Shown: positions 34,375-43,273, counted from the first letter of the stretch. The stretch: 64,000 nucleotides of DNA from Coriobacteriia bacterium (GCA_018368455.1 JAGZEG010000012.1:1-64000); one strand, 5' to 3'. Notes: generated by a model not told the origin, from the sequence alone. Program-made: numbers and translations.

Positions 34375-34953
34375 TTACGCGCGGCCAGCCGCCTCGCCTT
34401 TCAACCCTTCGGCAACGAGACCCACCGCGTGTGCAACCGCCTCGTAGATCTCCTCGGGATTGTCGGACTGCCCCCGTGCGCACCATGCGCTCATGACCGC
34501 TGGCATGATGCTCGTGAGGATGGCGACGAGATAATCGTAGTCTCGCTCCGACAGGTCCTCCCCGCCGACATAGAGCCAGCGCACGAGGTCGCCGCGCCGC
34601 TGGTGCGCGTCGTAGATGATGCCGATCAGGTTGTTGTCAACCAGTGCCTTGAGCAACGTCTTCTGCTCGGTCCACGTGCGCGCGAAAAACAGGAACACCT
34701 CGCGATTCGACGCAAACCGCCGCCGAGCGAGACCCTCGCCAACCTCGTCGAATATCTGGTCACAGCGATAGACGAGCACATCTTCCACGGAGTCGAACAG
34801 CCGATAAAACGTCGCTCGGCTCACGTAGGATGCCTCATTGATATCAGTGATGCGAATGTTCTTGAGCTCCGTTGTCTCCAGGCAGCGCTCGAGCCCCTCC
34901 CAGATGAGCCACGCAGATCTCCGCGCCCGCTTGTCTTTCGAAATGTGATACAC
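34375..34953 (-). CDS. TetR-family transcriptional regulator
   Basis: A 192-residue regulator with helix-turn-helix ITDINEASYVSRATFYRLF and a helical effector domain. The GTG start at 34953 follows AGAGGAT. It is divergent from the HXXEE membrane-protein gene, and two dyads lie between them. The convergent TetR neighbour may see a related half-site, so cross-regulation of both modules is possible. Confidence 0.85.
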   Translation of the reverse strand: MYHISKDKRARRSAWLIWEGLERCLETTELKNIRITDINEASYVSRATFYRLFDSVEDVLVYRCDQIFDEVGEGLARRRFASNREVFLFFARTWTEQKTLLKALVDNNLIGIIYDAHQRRGDLVRWLYVGGEDLSERDYDYLVAILTSIMPAVMSAWCARGQSDNPEEIYEAVAHAVGLVAEGLKGEAAGRA

Positions 34954-35031
34954 GCTTCACATCCTCTCCGGACGCCCCAGAACAACTCCTCGCGTTGCGA
35001 GACACTTTGGCGCGATCCGTACAACAACTTC

Positions 35032-35049
35032 TAAGACTCTTGTCTCAGA
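35032..35049. promoter_or_regulatory. Second dyad in the TetR/HXXEE control region
   Basis: CTAAGAC and GTCTCAG around a TCTT centre give a 6/7 palindrome. The -35-like TTGTCT (35040-35045) of the HXXEE promoter lies within it. Confidence 0.4.
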
Positions 35050-35060
35050 ATAGCACACTT

Positions 35061-35086
35061 CGATACATTAGTCTCGTAATGTATCG
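35061..35086. promoter_or_regulatory. TetR operator candidate upstream of the HXXEE gene
   Basis: CGATACATTA (35061-35070) and TAATGTATCG (35077-35086) form a perfect 10-bp dyad with spacer GTCTCG. It overlaps a possible -10 (TACATT at 35064-35069) placed 18 bp after TTGTCT. The half-site matches the palindrome at 33568-33582. Confidence 0.65.
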
Positions 35087-35155
35087 ACAGATACGCAGAA
35101 AGCCGGCATCCCGCGGAAAACGCCAGGTGCCGCAGTCAGGAAAGGGTCCCAGGGA

Positions 35156-35863
35156 ATGGACACGAACAAGAAGGGCTTCGACTGGTGGTGCGATCGCATG
35201 TGGATCAAGGTGGGATGCTGCATCACGGGCGTCATAGTCGTCGCAATGCTGATCAACTGGCAAACGTGGTCGCCCGCTCTCAAGTGCGTATTCGCCATCG
35301 CCGCGCTCATCCCCCTGCACGTCGTGGAGGAGTGGGTGTTCCCCGGCGGCTTTAACTACCAGTATAACAGGGTGCTCTATCGATCCGACGTGCCGGACCG
35401 CTACCCCATGTGCCGCGCTTCGGACATGTTCACGAACCTCGGCACGACGGTGATGTACGCCATCTTCGGCATCATCTGCCTCGCGACGGGCGGCAACGTC
35501 CCCGCTGGCCTCGTGATGGGCACGCTGGCGTTCTGCGTCCTTGAGGTGTGCGCGCACACGGCGTTTGGCATCTGGGGCTATCGCACGTTCCAGTCCGCCG
35601 GCAAGTCGACGATCTACGGCCCCGGCTCCATCACGGCCTACCTCGGCTTCTTCCCCATCGGCGTCATCGCGCTCTACAGCCTGCAGGGCCAGGTGATCGG
35701 CGGCATGGACTGGCTCATGGCCATCGGCGTGCTCGCCATCATCGCCGTCGTGTGGATCCTCATCCCCGAGAATACGCTCAAGCGCAAGGATTCGCCGTAC
35801 TTCTTCGAGACGAACGGCTACTTCGACCGCTTCCTCGACAAGGATGGCAAGCGCGCCGCGTAG
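35156..35863 (+). CDS. HXXEE-domain membrane protein
   Basis: A 235-residue integral membrane protein with about six hydrophobic segments. It carries the family-defining HVVEE (H-x-x-E-E) in the second or third helix region, followed by WVFPGGFN. HXXEE proteins are uncharacterised; the conserved His/Glu in the membrane suggests metal binding or catalysis within the bilayer. The ATG at 35156 has an AGGGA just upstream. A TetR gene is divergent, with a clear operator between them, so expression is probably induced by a ligand of that regulator. Confidence 0.75.
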   Translation: MDTNKKGFDWWCDRMWIKVGCCITGVIVVAMLINWQTWSPALKCVFAIAALIPLHVVEEWVFPGGFNYQYNRVLYRSDVPDRYPMCRASDMFTNLGTTVMYAIFGIICLATGGNVPAGLVMGTLAFCVLEVCAHTAFGIWGYRTFQSAGKSTIYGPGSITAYLGFFPIGVIALYSLQGQVIGGMDWLMAIGVLAIIAVVWILIPENTLKRKDSPYFFETNGYFDRFLDKDGKRAA

Positions 35864-35941
35864 GAGAGTCGACACTGCGGGAAGCGCACCTTTCAACCGG
35901 CACGGCTTACATGCCCAGCCACCTCTTCCAGCTAAAGCAGC

Positions 35942-35979
35942 GGCCCCTGTCTGCGACAGCCTCGTCGCGGGCAGGGGCC
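35942..35979. terminator. Bidirectional terminator hairpin
   Basis: GGCCCCTGTCTGCGAC (35942-35957) pairs with GTCGCGGGCAGGGGCC (35964-35979), with two mismatched positions (wobble pairs in RNA), between the convergent HXXEE and YhgE-like genes. Confidence 0.8.
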
Positions 35980-36016
35980 TTCGTCTCATGTCAAGGCCAC
36001 ACGCAATTCTCTCAGC

Positions 36017-37432
36017 CTATGCGGCGATGGCAGCGTCACGGGAAATCGCAGGCCTTCCGTCCTCGGCATGCTCGCGCTTGGATCGCACCGCGCTCGGAAC
36101 AACTGCCGCCACCACGAGCAGGACGATGCCCGCAAGGCCAAAGATGGCCAGGCCCTGCATACCGTCATTCCACACGCCGCCGCCCATGTAGAGCACCTGG
36201 CGCGCCCCCTCGCTGATGAAGTGGTGCGGTGCCCACGGATAGATCCAATCGTGCCAGAACGTCGGCAGCATCTCGGGCGGGTACATGGCCGACGTTATGC
36301 CCAAGCCGTTCATAAGCATGCCAGCAACATAGCCCAGCGGCATCGCGACGTTGGCCAGGCCCAGCAGGAACAGCATGATGCAGAGACTCGTGCCCCAGTA
36401 GAACAGCACGATCGTCGCCGGGGCGTCCACGCTGGCAACCTGGGTAAGAATGACGGTCTCGGCCACGCTAATGAGCAGAGACAGAATGATGGCATAGGCC
36501 GCCTCGCGCCCGATGCCCACGGCACGCTCGCGCTTGCCCGCCGTGCGCTTCGGCCCAATGGCATTGACCATCATGATGGAGGCCAGCATGCTGAGAATAT
36601 AGACGGGCGTGACCATGAGGCTCAGGCTCTGAGCACCGCCGGCCGACATCATGCCACCTGTCGAAGACGAGCTGCTCGCAGAGCCAGTGTGTATGACCTC
36701 CATGTCAACGGAGAGCCCCTGTGCTTGAAACTGCGCCGCAAGCGACTGCCGCATCATCGTTGCGACGAGCGGGCTCTTCGCATTATTGAGATACATCGTG
36801 AACGGCGCATCCTGAGAAGGCCCATCACCCGTCGTAGAGGCCTGGGCCGCCACACCGCTCGCGGCGTTCGTCTCGACCGGCGTCTCGACGGGATCGGCAA
36901 CAGGCTGCGCGGCTGATTCGTCTGCGGCAACCGGGACTGTCGAGTCCGACGCGACCTCGGCCCGGCTGGTCTCATCCGCACCGGTCAGAGCTGCGGGGTC
37001 GGCGATGTCCTCGGCCGCGACAGCCTGCCCCTCTCCCGCAGCCGTCGCAGCCTCAACGGCCTGCTGCTGTTCAAGCTGCGCAGCCGTGTAGCCGGCGGGG
37101 ATCACCAAAGCCCCGTAGTACTCATTGTTCGCGAGAGCCTCGTCAAGTTCCTCTTGGCCGCCGAGCTGCGTCCACGCAATAGGACTCGCTGCCTCGCTTT
37201 CATCTGCTCCGGCCTCGGAGCTCGCCGCCCTGAGCCGGTCGATCATCTGCTCACCGACGTTCATAGTGCCCTTGGGCGTCTCGGCTCCCTCATCCAGGTT
37301 GAGTACAGCAAATGGAAGGTTCTCCGCCTGCATATGCATCATGGGATAGAACATGAGCGAGAGAAAGCAGCTCATGACCACGACGATAGCAACCGGCACG
37401 ACATAGCGCGCCTTTCCTAGCTTTTCGAACAC
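36017..37432 (-). CDS. YhgE/Pip-like ABC-2-type membrane permease
   Basis: A 471-residue membrane protein with one N-terminal helix (VVPVAIVVVMSCFLSLMF), a large extracytoplasmic domain, and five or six C-terminal helices, as in YhgE/Pip and DUF3533 proteins. The extracytoplasmic domain starts with AVLNLDEG and holds an Ala/Glu/Thr-rich low-complexity stretch of about 120 residues before FTMYLNNAKSPLVATMM. No ATPase is adjacent. A GTG at 37432 is preferred because GAGGAGG lies 6 nt upstream; an ATG at 37456 has no such site. It is divergent from a TetR gene. A role in envelope or solvent-tolerance functions is a family-based guess. Confidence 0.78.
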   Translation of the reverse strand: MFEKLGKARYVVPVAIVVVMSCFLSLMFYPMMHMQAENLPFAVLNLDEGAETPKGTMNVGEQMIDRLRAASSEAGADESEAASPIAWTQLGGQEELDEALANNEYYGALVIPAGYTAAQLEQQQAVEAATAAGEGQAVAAEDIADPAALTGADETSRAEVASDSTVPVAADESAAQPVADPVETPVETNAASGVAAQASTTGDGPSQDAPFTMYLNNAKSPLVATMMRQSLAAQFQAQGLSVDMEVIHTGSASSSSSTGGMMSAGGAQSLSLMVTPVYILSMLASIMMVNAIGPKRTAGKRERAVGIGREAAYAIILSLLISVAETVILTQVASVDAPATIVLFYWGTSLCIMLFLLGLANVAMPLGYVAGMLMNGLGITSAMYPPEMLPTFWHDWIYPWAPHHFISEGARQVLYMGGGVWNDGMQGLAIFGLAGIVLLVVAAVVPSAVRSKREHAEDGRPAISRDAAIAA

Positions 37433-37587
37433 GTGTGACCTCCTCAAAGTCCGCATGGCACGCCACAGGCACGCCTCTTCCTTGACGGGTCACATTTTAT
37501 TGGTCATACTATCTAGTTAAATGGCTAATATTCGACAAGATGACTAGTTTAAAACTGCATCATTGTCTCGAGAGAGGATCGCGCTGC

Positions 37588-38193
37588 ATGGGACGACCAA
37601 GAAAAGACGAGGTAGGGCCCACTGCGAAAGAGCGGATGCAACTGGCGTTCTGGGATGAGCTCGCCCTGAACACGTACCATAAAATCACGGTCAGCGCCGT
37701 CGTACAGCGCGCCGGCGTCAACAGAAACGCATTTTACTACCACTATTCCGACATGAACGCACTCGCTCAGGACGCAATCCAACATGAGCTTGAAAACGGA
37801 GACGTCCCGCGCGCGCTTGTCATGACCTTACAAGCCCCGCTCGATGCCCTTGAAAACGCCCTGTCCGCCCGGTTACACGACGGCCTCATGCCTGTACGCA
37901 TCGAGCGAGCCCTTCTGTTGTGCGGGCCCCATAGCACGCCCGAGCTGCTTGGGATTTTGAGAAACGCCCTACGTACCGCTTGGCTCGACATCGTCGGCGT
38001 CGACGAGAGCGCCCTCTCGCCGGCAGGCCGTCTATCCCTCGACTTCCTGCTCGGAGGCGTGCTCGCCTTGCTCCCCCAGTGGACAACGACGATCAAGCAA
38101 CTCGGCCCCGAGCGCCTCGCGTCCATCCCCATCATTCAGGATGCCGTGCGCAACGTGCTCAGCATCGGGCAGGAGCACATCACCCAACCGTAA
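37588..38193 (+). CDS. TetR-family transcriptional regulator
   Basis: A 201-residue regulator with helix-turn-helix ITVSAVVQRAGVNRNAFYYH. The start at 37588 (MGRPRKDE) has GAGAGGAT upstream; the frame is open from 37540. The divergent gap to the YhgE-like gene is AT-rich and has two direct copies of CTAGTT(T)AAA (37512-37520 and 37544-37553), which could be part of its operator. It most likely represses the permease. Confidence 0.85.
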   Translation: MGRPRKDEVGPTAKERMQLAFWDELALNTYHKITVSAVVQRAGVNRNAFYYHYSDMNALAQDAIQHELENGDVPRALVMTLQAPLDALENALSARLHDGLMPVRIERALLLCGPHSTPELLGILRNALRTAWLDIVGVDESALSPAGRLSLDFLLGGVLALLPQWTTTIKQLGPERLASIPIIQDAVRNVLSIGQEHITQP

Positions 38194-38209
38194 TTTTCTA
38201 GCACGCAAC

Positions 38210-38264
38210 AGCAAGGCCCCCTACCTGCAAGAACACGACGTTTCCGCAGATAGAGGGCCTTGCT
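38210..38264. terminator. Bidirectional hairpin between the TetR and potD genes
   Basis: AGCAAGGCCCCCTACCTGC (38210-38228) pairs with GCAGATAGAGGGCCTTGCT (38246-38264), 17 of 19 bases, over a 17-nt loop. It lies between convergent genes and could terminate both. Confidence 0.75.
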
Positions 38265-38284
38265 AAGAAATTGCGCTTGGGCGA
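38262..38284. repeat. Isolated copy of the 23-bp repeat unit
   Basis: GCTAAGAAATTGC...GGGCGA matches 18 of 23 positions of the unit at 7825-7847. It begins inside the right arm of the terminator hairpin and lies in a convergent gap. Confidence 0.55.
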
Positions 38285-38321
38285 TGCGCTCGCAGCCCGC
38301 AGACGGGTCGCAGCCCGCGTC

Positions 38322-39497
38322 CTACCCCTTGAGCTCCGTCCAGATCTTTTCGTACGCACGCAGCGGCTTGGGCCCGAGCAGCCGGATGAGGTTCCCGTGC
38401 TCGAACTCCTCCGCCGGCACGTTCTCGCTCGGGTTGTCCTGCACCTCCTGCGGCAACAGCTTGACAGCCTCCGTGTTGCACTGCACGTAGGGATACTCCT
38501 CGGAGGCCAACGCCGCCACGTCAGGCCGCATGACGTAGTCCAAGAACAGCATCGCGTTGTCGTAGTGGCGGGCCTGCGCCGGCACGCACCAGTTGTCCGT
38601 GCAGATCGTGCAGCCCTCCGTCGGGAACACGAGCTCGATGTCGGGGTTCTCGCGCTGCGCCAGCGCGATCTCGGCCGTCCACGTCACGCCGACGGTGCAG
38701 TCGCCCGTGATGAGCGACTGCGAGGGGTCATCGGTGTTGTACAGGCGCACGGTCGGCTTGAGCTTGAGCACCTGCTCGCGAATCCGCGCGATGCTCTCCT
38801 CGTCCACCTCGTTGCCCGTCAGGCCAATCGTCGAGGCGCAGAAGCACATGACCTCGCGCACGTCGTTGGGCACGACGAGCCGCCCGTCAAAGCCGGGCTC
38901 GAGCAGGTCGGCGAAGCACTCGACCCGCGAGCTCACGCGCGAGCGGTTCACAGCGATGGCCGTGCAGTTGCCCATGTAGGGAATGGAATACTTGTTGCCC
39001 GGGTCGGACTCCCAGTCGAGGTACTGCGTGCCCAGGTACTTGAAGTTGGGCAGGCGGCTGTAGTCGAGCGGCTCGAGCAGTCCCTGGTTCCACAGCGCCT
39101 CGACCATATAGTCCGACGGCATCAGGATGTCGTACGTACCCGGGTTCTCCGTGCGCACCTTGGCCAGCATGTCCTCGTTGCTGCTGAAGAACGTCTGGTT
39201 GACCTTGATGCCGAACTCCTCCTCGAAGCCCTCAACGAGCGCCTCCGGCACATACTCTGCCCACCAGTACACATTGAGCTCGTCGGGGCCGCCCCCGGTC
39301 GAACAGCCCGTCAGCCCGCCGAGCGCCGCCGCGCCCGCAAGCCCAGCAGCGCACGTCGCCGCGCCGCGCATGAATGAGCGCCTCGTCAGGCCGCGTTCTG
39401 CCGCAGCACCCTCCGCCCGGCGCCCGGCGGCACGCGCCGCGATCTCGCCCGGCGAGCGGCGCCACCCACACGCCCAGCTCCCGTCACGTCCCGACAT
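38322..39497 (-). CDS. potD: Spermidine/putrescine ABC transporter substrate-binding lipoprotein
   Basis: A 391-residue binding protein. An N-terminal cytoplasmic stretch of about 38 residues precedes a twin-arginine motif (TRRSFMRG). A hydrophobic core then ends in lipobox LGGLTGC. The mature part has the PotD start LNVYWWAEYVPEALVEGFEEE and the conserved DYMVE and EI(A)LAQREN regions. It delivers polyamine to the PotBC permease outside the membrane. The start ATG at 39497 overlaps the potC stop (TGATG) and has GGGAGG upstream. It is the last gene of the potA-potB-potC-potD operon. Confidence 0.9.
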   Translation of the reverse strand: MSGRDGSWACGWRRSPGEIAARAAGRRAEGAAAERGLTRRSFMRGAATCAAGLAGAAALGGLTGCSTGGGPDELNVYWWAEYVPEALVEGFEEEFGIKVNQTFFSSNEDMLAKVRTENPGTYDILMPSDYMVEALWNQGLLEPLDYSRLPNFKYLGTQYLDWESDPGNKYSIPYMGNCTAIAVNRSRVSSRVECFADLLEPGFDGRLVVPNDVREVMCFCASTIGLTGNEVDEESIARIREQVLKLKPTVRLYNTDDPSQSLITGDCTVGVTWTAEIALAQRENPDIELVFPTEGCTICTDNWCVPAQARHYDNAMLFLDYVMRPDVAALASEEYPYVQCNTEAVKLLPQEVQDNPSENVPAEEFEHGNLIRLLGPKPLRAYEKIWTELKG

Positions 39498-40579
39498 CAC
39501 AGCACCTCCCGATCGTCGCGCCCGGCAGCCGCGCCGGCATCGTCTCGCGAGGCCCCTGTGCTCTCGCCCGTATACGTCACGTCGTCCTCGAGCTCGTCGC
39601 CCTCCTCGCGAGCCTCGGCCTCGCGCGCGGCCTCCTCGATCTGCTCGATGCCCTCGATGCCCTCGAGCTCGACGAGGTCCTCGGGGTCGACGAGCCGTGC
39701 TGCCTCGGCGGCATCCACCTCGCCCGCGGCCACGTAGGCTGCCAGCGTCGCCGCCCGCCTGCGCTCGCGGTGGCGCGCCCGCACCTTGCGCACGATGTCG
39801 CTCTGCGTCAGCACGACAAGCAAGATAGTGCCGAGCAGCACGAGCGTCGACAACGCGTTGACGTCGGGACGCACACCGCCCTTGATGGAGGTCATGACCT
39901 GGAGCGGGAACGTCGCGTCGACGCCGTACACAAAGTAGCTCACGACGACGTCGTCGATGGACAGCGTGAACGACAGCAGCGCGCCGCCCGCGATGCCCGG
40001 CATCAGCATAGGCAGCGTCACGTTGAAGAACGTCTTGAGGCGCCCGGCGCCCAAATCCATGGACGCCTCCTCGAGCGACGAGTCGTAGCCGCCGAGGCGC
40101 GCCCGCACGTTAAAGATGACGAACGACACGCAGAACGTCACGTGCGCGATGACGAGGCCCACCATGCCGCGCGGGATGCCCGTCTTGACGTAGAGCATGA
40201 GCAGCGACACGCCCATGACGATCTCGGGGATGACGACGGGGATGTACAGCAGCCCGTCGATGAGGTTGCGCCCGCGGAACTTGTAGCGGTACAGGCCCAC
40301 GGCCGCGATCGTGCCGATGACGGTGGCCACGACCATCGTCGTGAGCGCCAGCACCATCGTGTTGCCGAATGAGCGTAGCAGGGCGTCGTTGTCGAACAGG
40401 GCCCCGTACCAGCGCAGCGAGAAGCCCTCCCACGTGAGGTACGGCTTTTCGGTCGTCCCGTTGAACGAGTTGATGACGACGACAGCGATGGGCAGGTACA
40501 GCAGGGCAAACACCAGGGCGCAGTACACGCCCCCAAAGCCGCTAAACAGACGCCTGCGCGTGCGATTCTTCAGGGACAT
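39497..40579 (-). CDS. potC: Spermidine/putrescine ABC transporter permease PotC
   Basis: A 360-residue inner-membrane permease with six helices and the EAA loop SSLEEASMDLGAGRLKTF. PotC proteins are usually about 260-280 residues. The extra C-terminal tail of nearly 95 residues after VRARHRERRR is strongly acidic and Ala-rich, and cytoplasmic. It is translated 3 nt after potB and overlaps potD by one base. Confidence 0.9.
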   Translation of the reverse strand: MSLKNRTRRRLFSGFGGVYCALVFALLYLPIAVVVINSFNGTTEKPYLTWEGFSLRWYGALFDNDALLRSFGNTMVLALTTMVVATVIGTIAAVGLYRYKFRGRNLIDGLLYIPVVIPEIVMGVSLLMLYVKTGIPRGMVGLVIAHVTFCVSFVIFNVRARLGGYDSSLEEASMDLGAGRLKTFFNVTLPMLMPGIAGGALLSFTLSIDDVVVSYFVYGVDATFPLQVMTSIKGGVRPDVNALSTLVLLGTILLVVLTQSDIVRKVRARHRERRRAATLAAYVAAGEVDAAEAARLVDPEDLVELEGIEGIEQIEEAAREAEAREEGDELEDDVTYTGESTGASRDDAGAAAGRDDREVL

Positions 40580-40582
40580 GTC

Positions 40583-41593
40583 CTACACCTCCAGGCTCTT
40601 CATGTCGCCGCCGGCCTTCTGGTAGAGCTTCACGAGCAGCAGCGTGATGATGACGAGCAGCACCGAGAGCGCCGCACCGAGCGGCCAGTTATTCGCTGCC
40701 TCGAACTGGCGCTGGATCAGGTTGCCGATGACGTCGGAGTTGCCGCCGCCGAGCAGGTCGGAGATGAAGAAGTATCCCAGGCACGGGATGAACACCATGA
40801 TGCAGCCCGAGAACACGCCACTCATCGTCTGGGGCACGACGACCTTGCGCAGCGTCGTCAGGCCGCGCGCGCCCAGGTCCTGCGACGCCTCGATCTGCGA
40901 CTGGTCGAGCTTCTCGATAGCCGCGTAGAGGGGCAGGAGCATGAACGGGAACAGGTCGTACACCATGCCGAACACGGTGGCGCCCTGATTGTAGAGGAAC
41001 TCGACGGGCTCGTTGACGATACCTAAGCTCATGAGCACAGAGTTCAGCACGCCGCCAGCACCCAGGATCGTGCGCCAGCCGTAGATGCGGATGAGCGAGT
41101 TCGTCCAGAACGGGATGATGATCATCATGTAGAGCAGCATTTTGCGGCTCTTGAACGTCCGCGCGATGAAATAGGCGAACGGATAGGCCAGAAGAAGGCA
41201 GATAGCCGTAGAGATAGCCGCGATGAGCAGCGACTGGCCGTAGATCTTGAGATACTGCGGGTCAAAGAGGGCCGCGTAGTTCTCAAGCGTGAACTGGAAC
41301 ACAACGTTGTAGTGGTCGTCGACCTGGCAGAAGCTCAGGACGAGGATGTAGAGCAGCGGGATCGCCATGAAGAACAGCAGCCACAGCGTCAGCGGGCCCA
41401 CCGTCAGCATGGCCGGCAGCGTGTTGTTGCGCAGCTGCCAGCGTCGCGATGACGCCGCGCGCTCAGGATCGGGCGCGCCTCCGCCCACCGCGATCGCAGG
41501 TGTGGCCGAACTCGCCGCCGGCCCCTCCCCCGCGCTTCTCCCCGCCGCCAGCTCCTCGGGCGACGGGGCTCCTCCCCACTTGGCTCGTGCCAT
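40583..41593 (-). CDS. potB: Spermidine/putrescine ABC transporter permease PotB
   Basis: A 336-residue permease with an extra Ala/Gly-rich N-terminus of about 55 residues before the first helix. The EAA loop is QIEASQDLGARGLTTLRKV. It pairs with PotC to form the polyamine channel. The gene follows potA after a 117-nt gap and directly precedes potC. Confidence 0.9.
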   Translation of the reverse strand: MARAKWGGAPSPEELAAGRSAGEGPAASSATPAIAVGGGAPDPERAASSRRWQLRNNTLPAMLTVGPLTLWLLFFMAIPLLYILVLSFCQVDDHYNVVFQFTLENYAALFDPQYLKIYGQSLLIAAISTAICLLLAYPFAYFIARTFKSRKMLLYMMIIIPFWTNSLIRIYGWRTILGAGGVLNSVLMSLGIVNEPVEFLYNQGATVFGMVYDLFPFMLLPLYAAIEKLDQSQIEASQDLGARGLTTLRKVVVPQTMSGVFSGCIMVFIPCLGYFFISDLLGGGNSDVIGNLIQRQFEAANNWPLGAALSVLLVIITLLLVKLYQKAGGDMKSLEV

Positions 41594-41710
41594 GGCCTAC
41601 CGCCTTTCTACCGCCCTGTCGCGCCGCTCAGGCCGGACGCCCTCGCCTTGTGCAGGCAGACGTCCCAGCGATCAAACGGCGCGGAGCGGACGAGATCTCG
41701 TTGAACGAAG

Positions 41711-42850
41711 CTAACCGACAGCGCGCAGGATGCGGGCGTCCTCGGGTTTCCAGGACAGGTACACGGCCCCGACCTCGGGCAGCGTCGCCTCGTCGCCAGC
41801 CAGGCGTTGGACGCGCACCTCGCTGCCATCCTCGAGCGCGACGATGAGCTTGATGGCGCTGCCGACGTAGACGGGCTCGCGCACGACGCCCCTCACCGAG
41901 AAACCCGCGACGGGCTCACGCGACAGGCGCAGGCGCTCAGGACGCACCGAGACGCAGACCTGCTCGCCTTCGCGGGCGTCGCTCCCGTGGCCGAGAGGCG
42001 CGACGAGGGCGCGCCCCCCACAGGCGAGCTCCACTTCGACGCCAGAGTCGTGCGTCGCACACACCGTCGCGTCGATAAGGTTCGTCTCGCCGATGAACGA
42101 CGCAGCGAAGCGGCTGGCCGGCTCTTCGTAGATCTCGCGCGGCGTGCCGAGCTGCTCAAGCACGCCGTCATGCATGATGGCGATGCGGTCGCTCATCGTG
42201 AGCGCCTCTTCCTGATCATGCGTGACGCAGATAAACGTGATGTTGAGCTGGCGCTGCAGACGCTTGAGCTCGAGCTGCATCTGCTTGCGCAGCTTGAGGT
42301 CGAGCGCGCCGAGCGGTTCGTCGAGCAGCAGCACCTTCGGGCGGTTCACGAGGGCGCGCGCGACAGCGACGCGCTGGCGCTGGCCGCCGGAGAGCTGGTT
42401 GGGAAGGCGCTCGTCGAACGCCGACATCTGCACGAGGTTGAGCATCTCGTCGACGCGCTGCTCTATCTCGCCTTTGGGGGTCTTCTTCTGGCGCAGGCCA
42501 TAGGCAACGTTGTCCCACACGTCCATGTGCGGGAACAGCGCATAGTTCTGAAAGACGGTGTTGACGTCGCGCTCGTAAGGCGCGCGGTCCGAGACGTCGC
42601 GCCCGGAGATGAGCACCTGACCGCTCGTGGGCTCTTCGAAGCCGGCGATCATGCGCAGCGTCGTCGTCTTGCCCGAGCCGGACGGGCCCAGAATCGTGAG
42701 GAACTCGCCCTCCATGACGTCGAGCGTCAGGTCTTTCACGACATGCGTTTCGTCGTCATAAAACTTGTTGACGTTCTTGAGCTGAACGATGGGTTGAGAA
42801 GCAGGCGTGGTCGAGGCCTGCGAAGAGACAGACGTACCCCGTGGTGCCAT
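41711..42850 (-). CDS. potA: Spermidine/putrescine ABC transporter ATP-binding protein PotA
   Basis: A 379-residue ATPase with Walker A GPSGSGKTT, Q-loop NTVFQNYALFPH, signature LSGGQRQR, Walker B LLLDEPLGALD and H-loop THDQEEA. The C-terminal TOBE-type regulatory domain (about residues 280-379) is present. It powers the PotBC permease. It is first in the operon; the 423-nt upstream gap must contain the promoter. Confidence 0.93.
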   Translation of the reverse strand: MAPRGTSVSSQASTTPASQPIVQLKNVNKFYDDETHVVKDLTLDVMEGEFLTILGPSGSGKTTTLRMIAGFEEPTSGQVLISGRDVSDRAPYERDVNTVFQNYALFPHMDVWDNVAYGLRQKKTPKGEIEQRVDEMLNLVQMSAFDERLPNQLSGGQRQRVAVARALVNRPKVLLLDEPLGALDLKLRKQMQLELKRLQRQLNITFICVTHDQEEALTMSDRIAIMHDGVLEQLGTPREIYEEPASRFAASFIGETNLIDATVCATHDSGVEVELACGGRALVAPLGHGSDAREGEQVCVSVRPERLRLSREPVAGFSVRGVVREPVYVGSAIKLIVALEDGSEVRVQRLAGDEATLPEVGAVYLSWKPEDARILRAVG

Positions 42851-43273
42851 AGGTTATCACCCCCGCGCGCCGCAGCGCACACATCAAAGGGCACCCAGCG
42901 CACGATGCAGCGCCGCAGTGCCCGCTTGTCTGAATGCACAGCAAGGTTGTTGATAGAGAAGTGAAGCCGCGCAGAGGTCTTTCTATCATCTCACCGCCGG
43001 TGGCGCCTGATCGCGCGCGCTGCGCGCTTGCGCGGCTGCTGCGCGGGCCCCCTCGAGCAGCGGCTTCGTCTGCTCGAACCCTTCCGGGCGAAAGTGGACA
43101 ATACAGATGTGTATGCTAGACGCTTCCGACGCGGGGGGCAAGCAGCGTTTTTCGTCTCGCAATAGGCACATGAAAAGGTTTCGTAAGGCATGCCTCGAGT
43201 GGGGCGCACGGAGACACGGTGGCTGCGCTATAGTGGCAAAAACGACGCACTTTTTTGACCGAAGGGACGCTCA
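42851..43273. other. Divergent intergenic region between potA and the YqhA-like gene
   Basis: No gene is supported. TCGAGCAG (43053-43060) and CTGCTCGA (43070-43077) form a perfect 8-bp hairpin with a 9-nt loop. A TATAGT hexamer (43230-43235) is a plausible -10 for the downstream gene, but no convincing -35 is seen. The potA-side leader is GC-rich without recognised riboswitch structure. Confidence 0.4.

Noticed and set aside
36017..37456. YhgE-like gene starting at ATG 37456
   Set aside because: No ribosome-binding site there, while GTG 37432 has GAGGAGG at good spacing; the ATG cannot be fully excluded.
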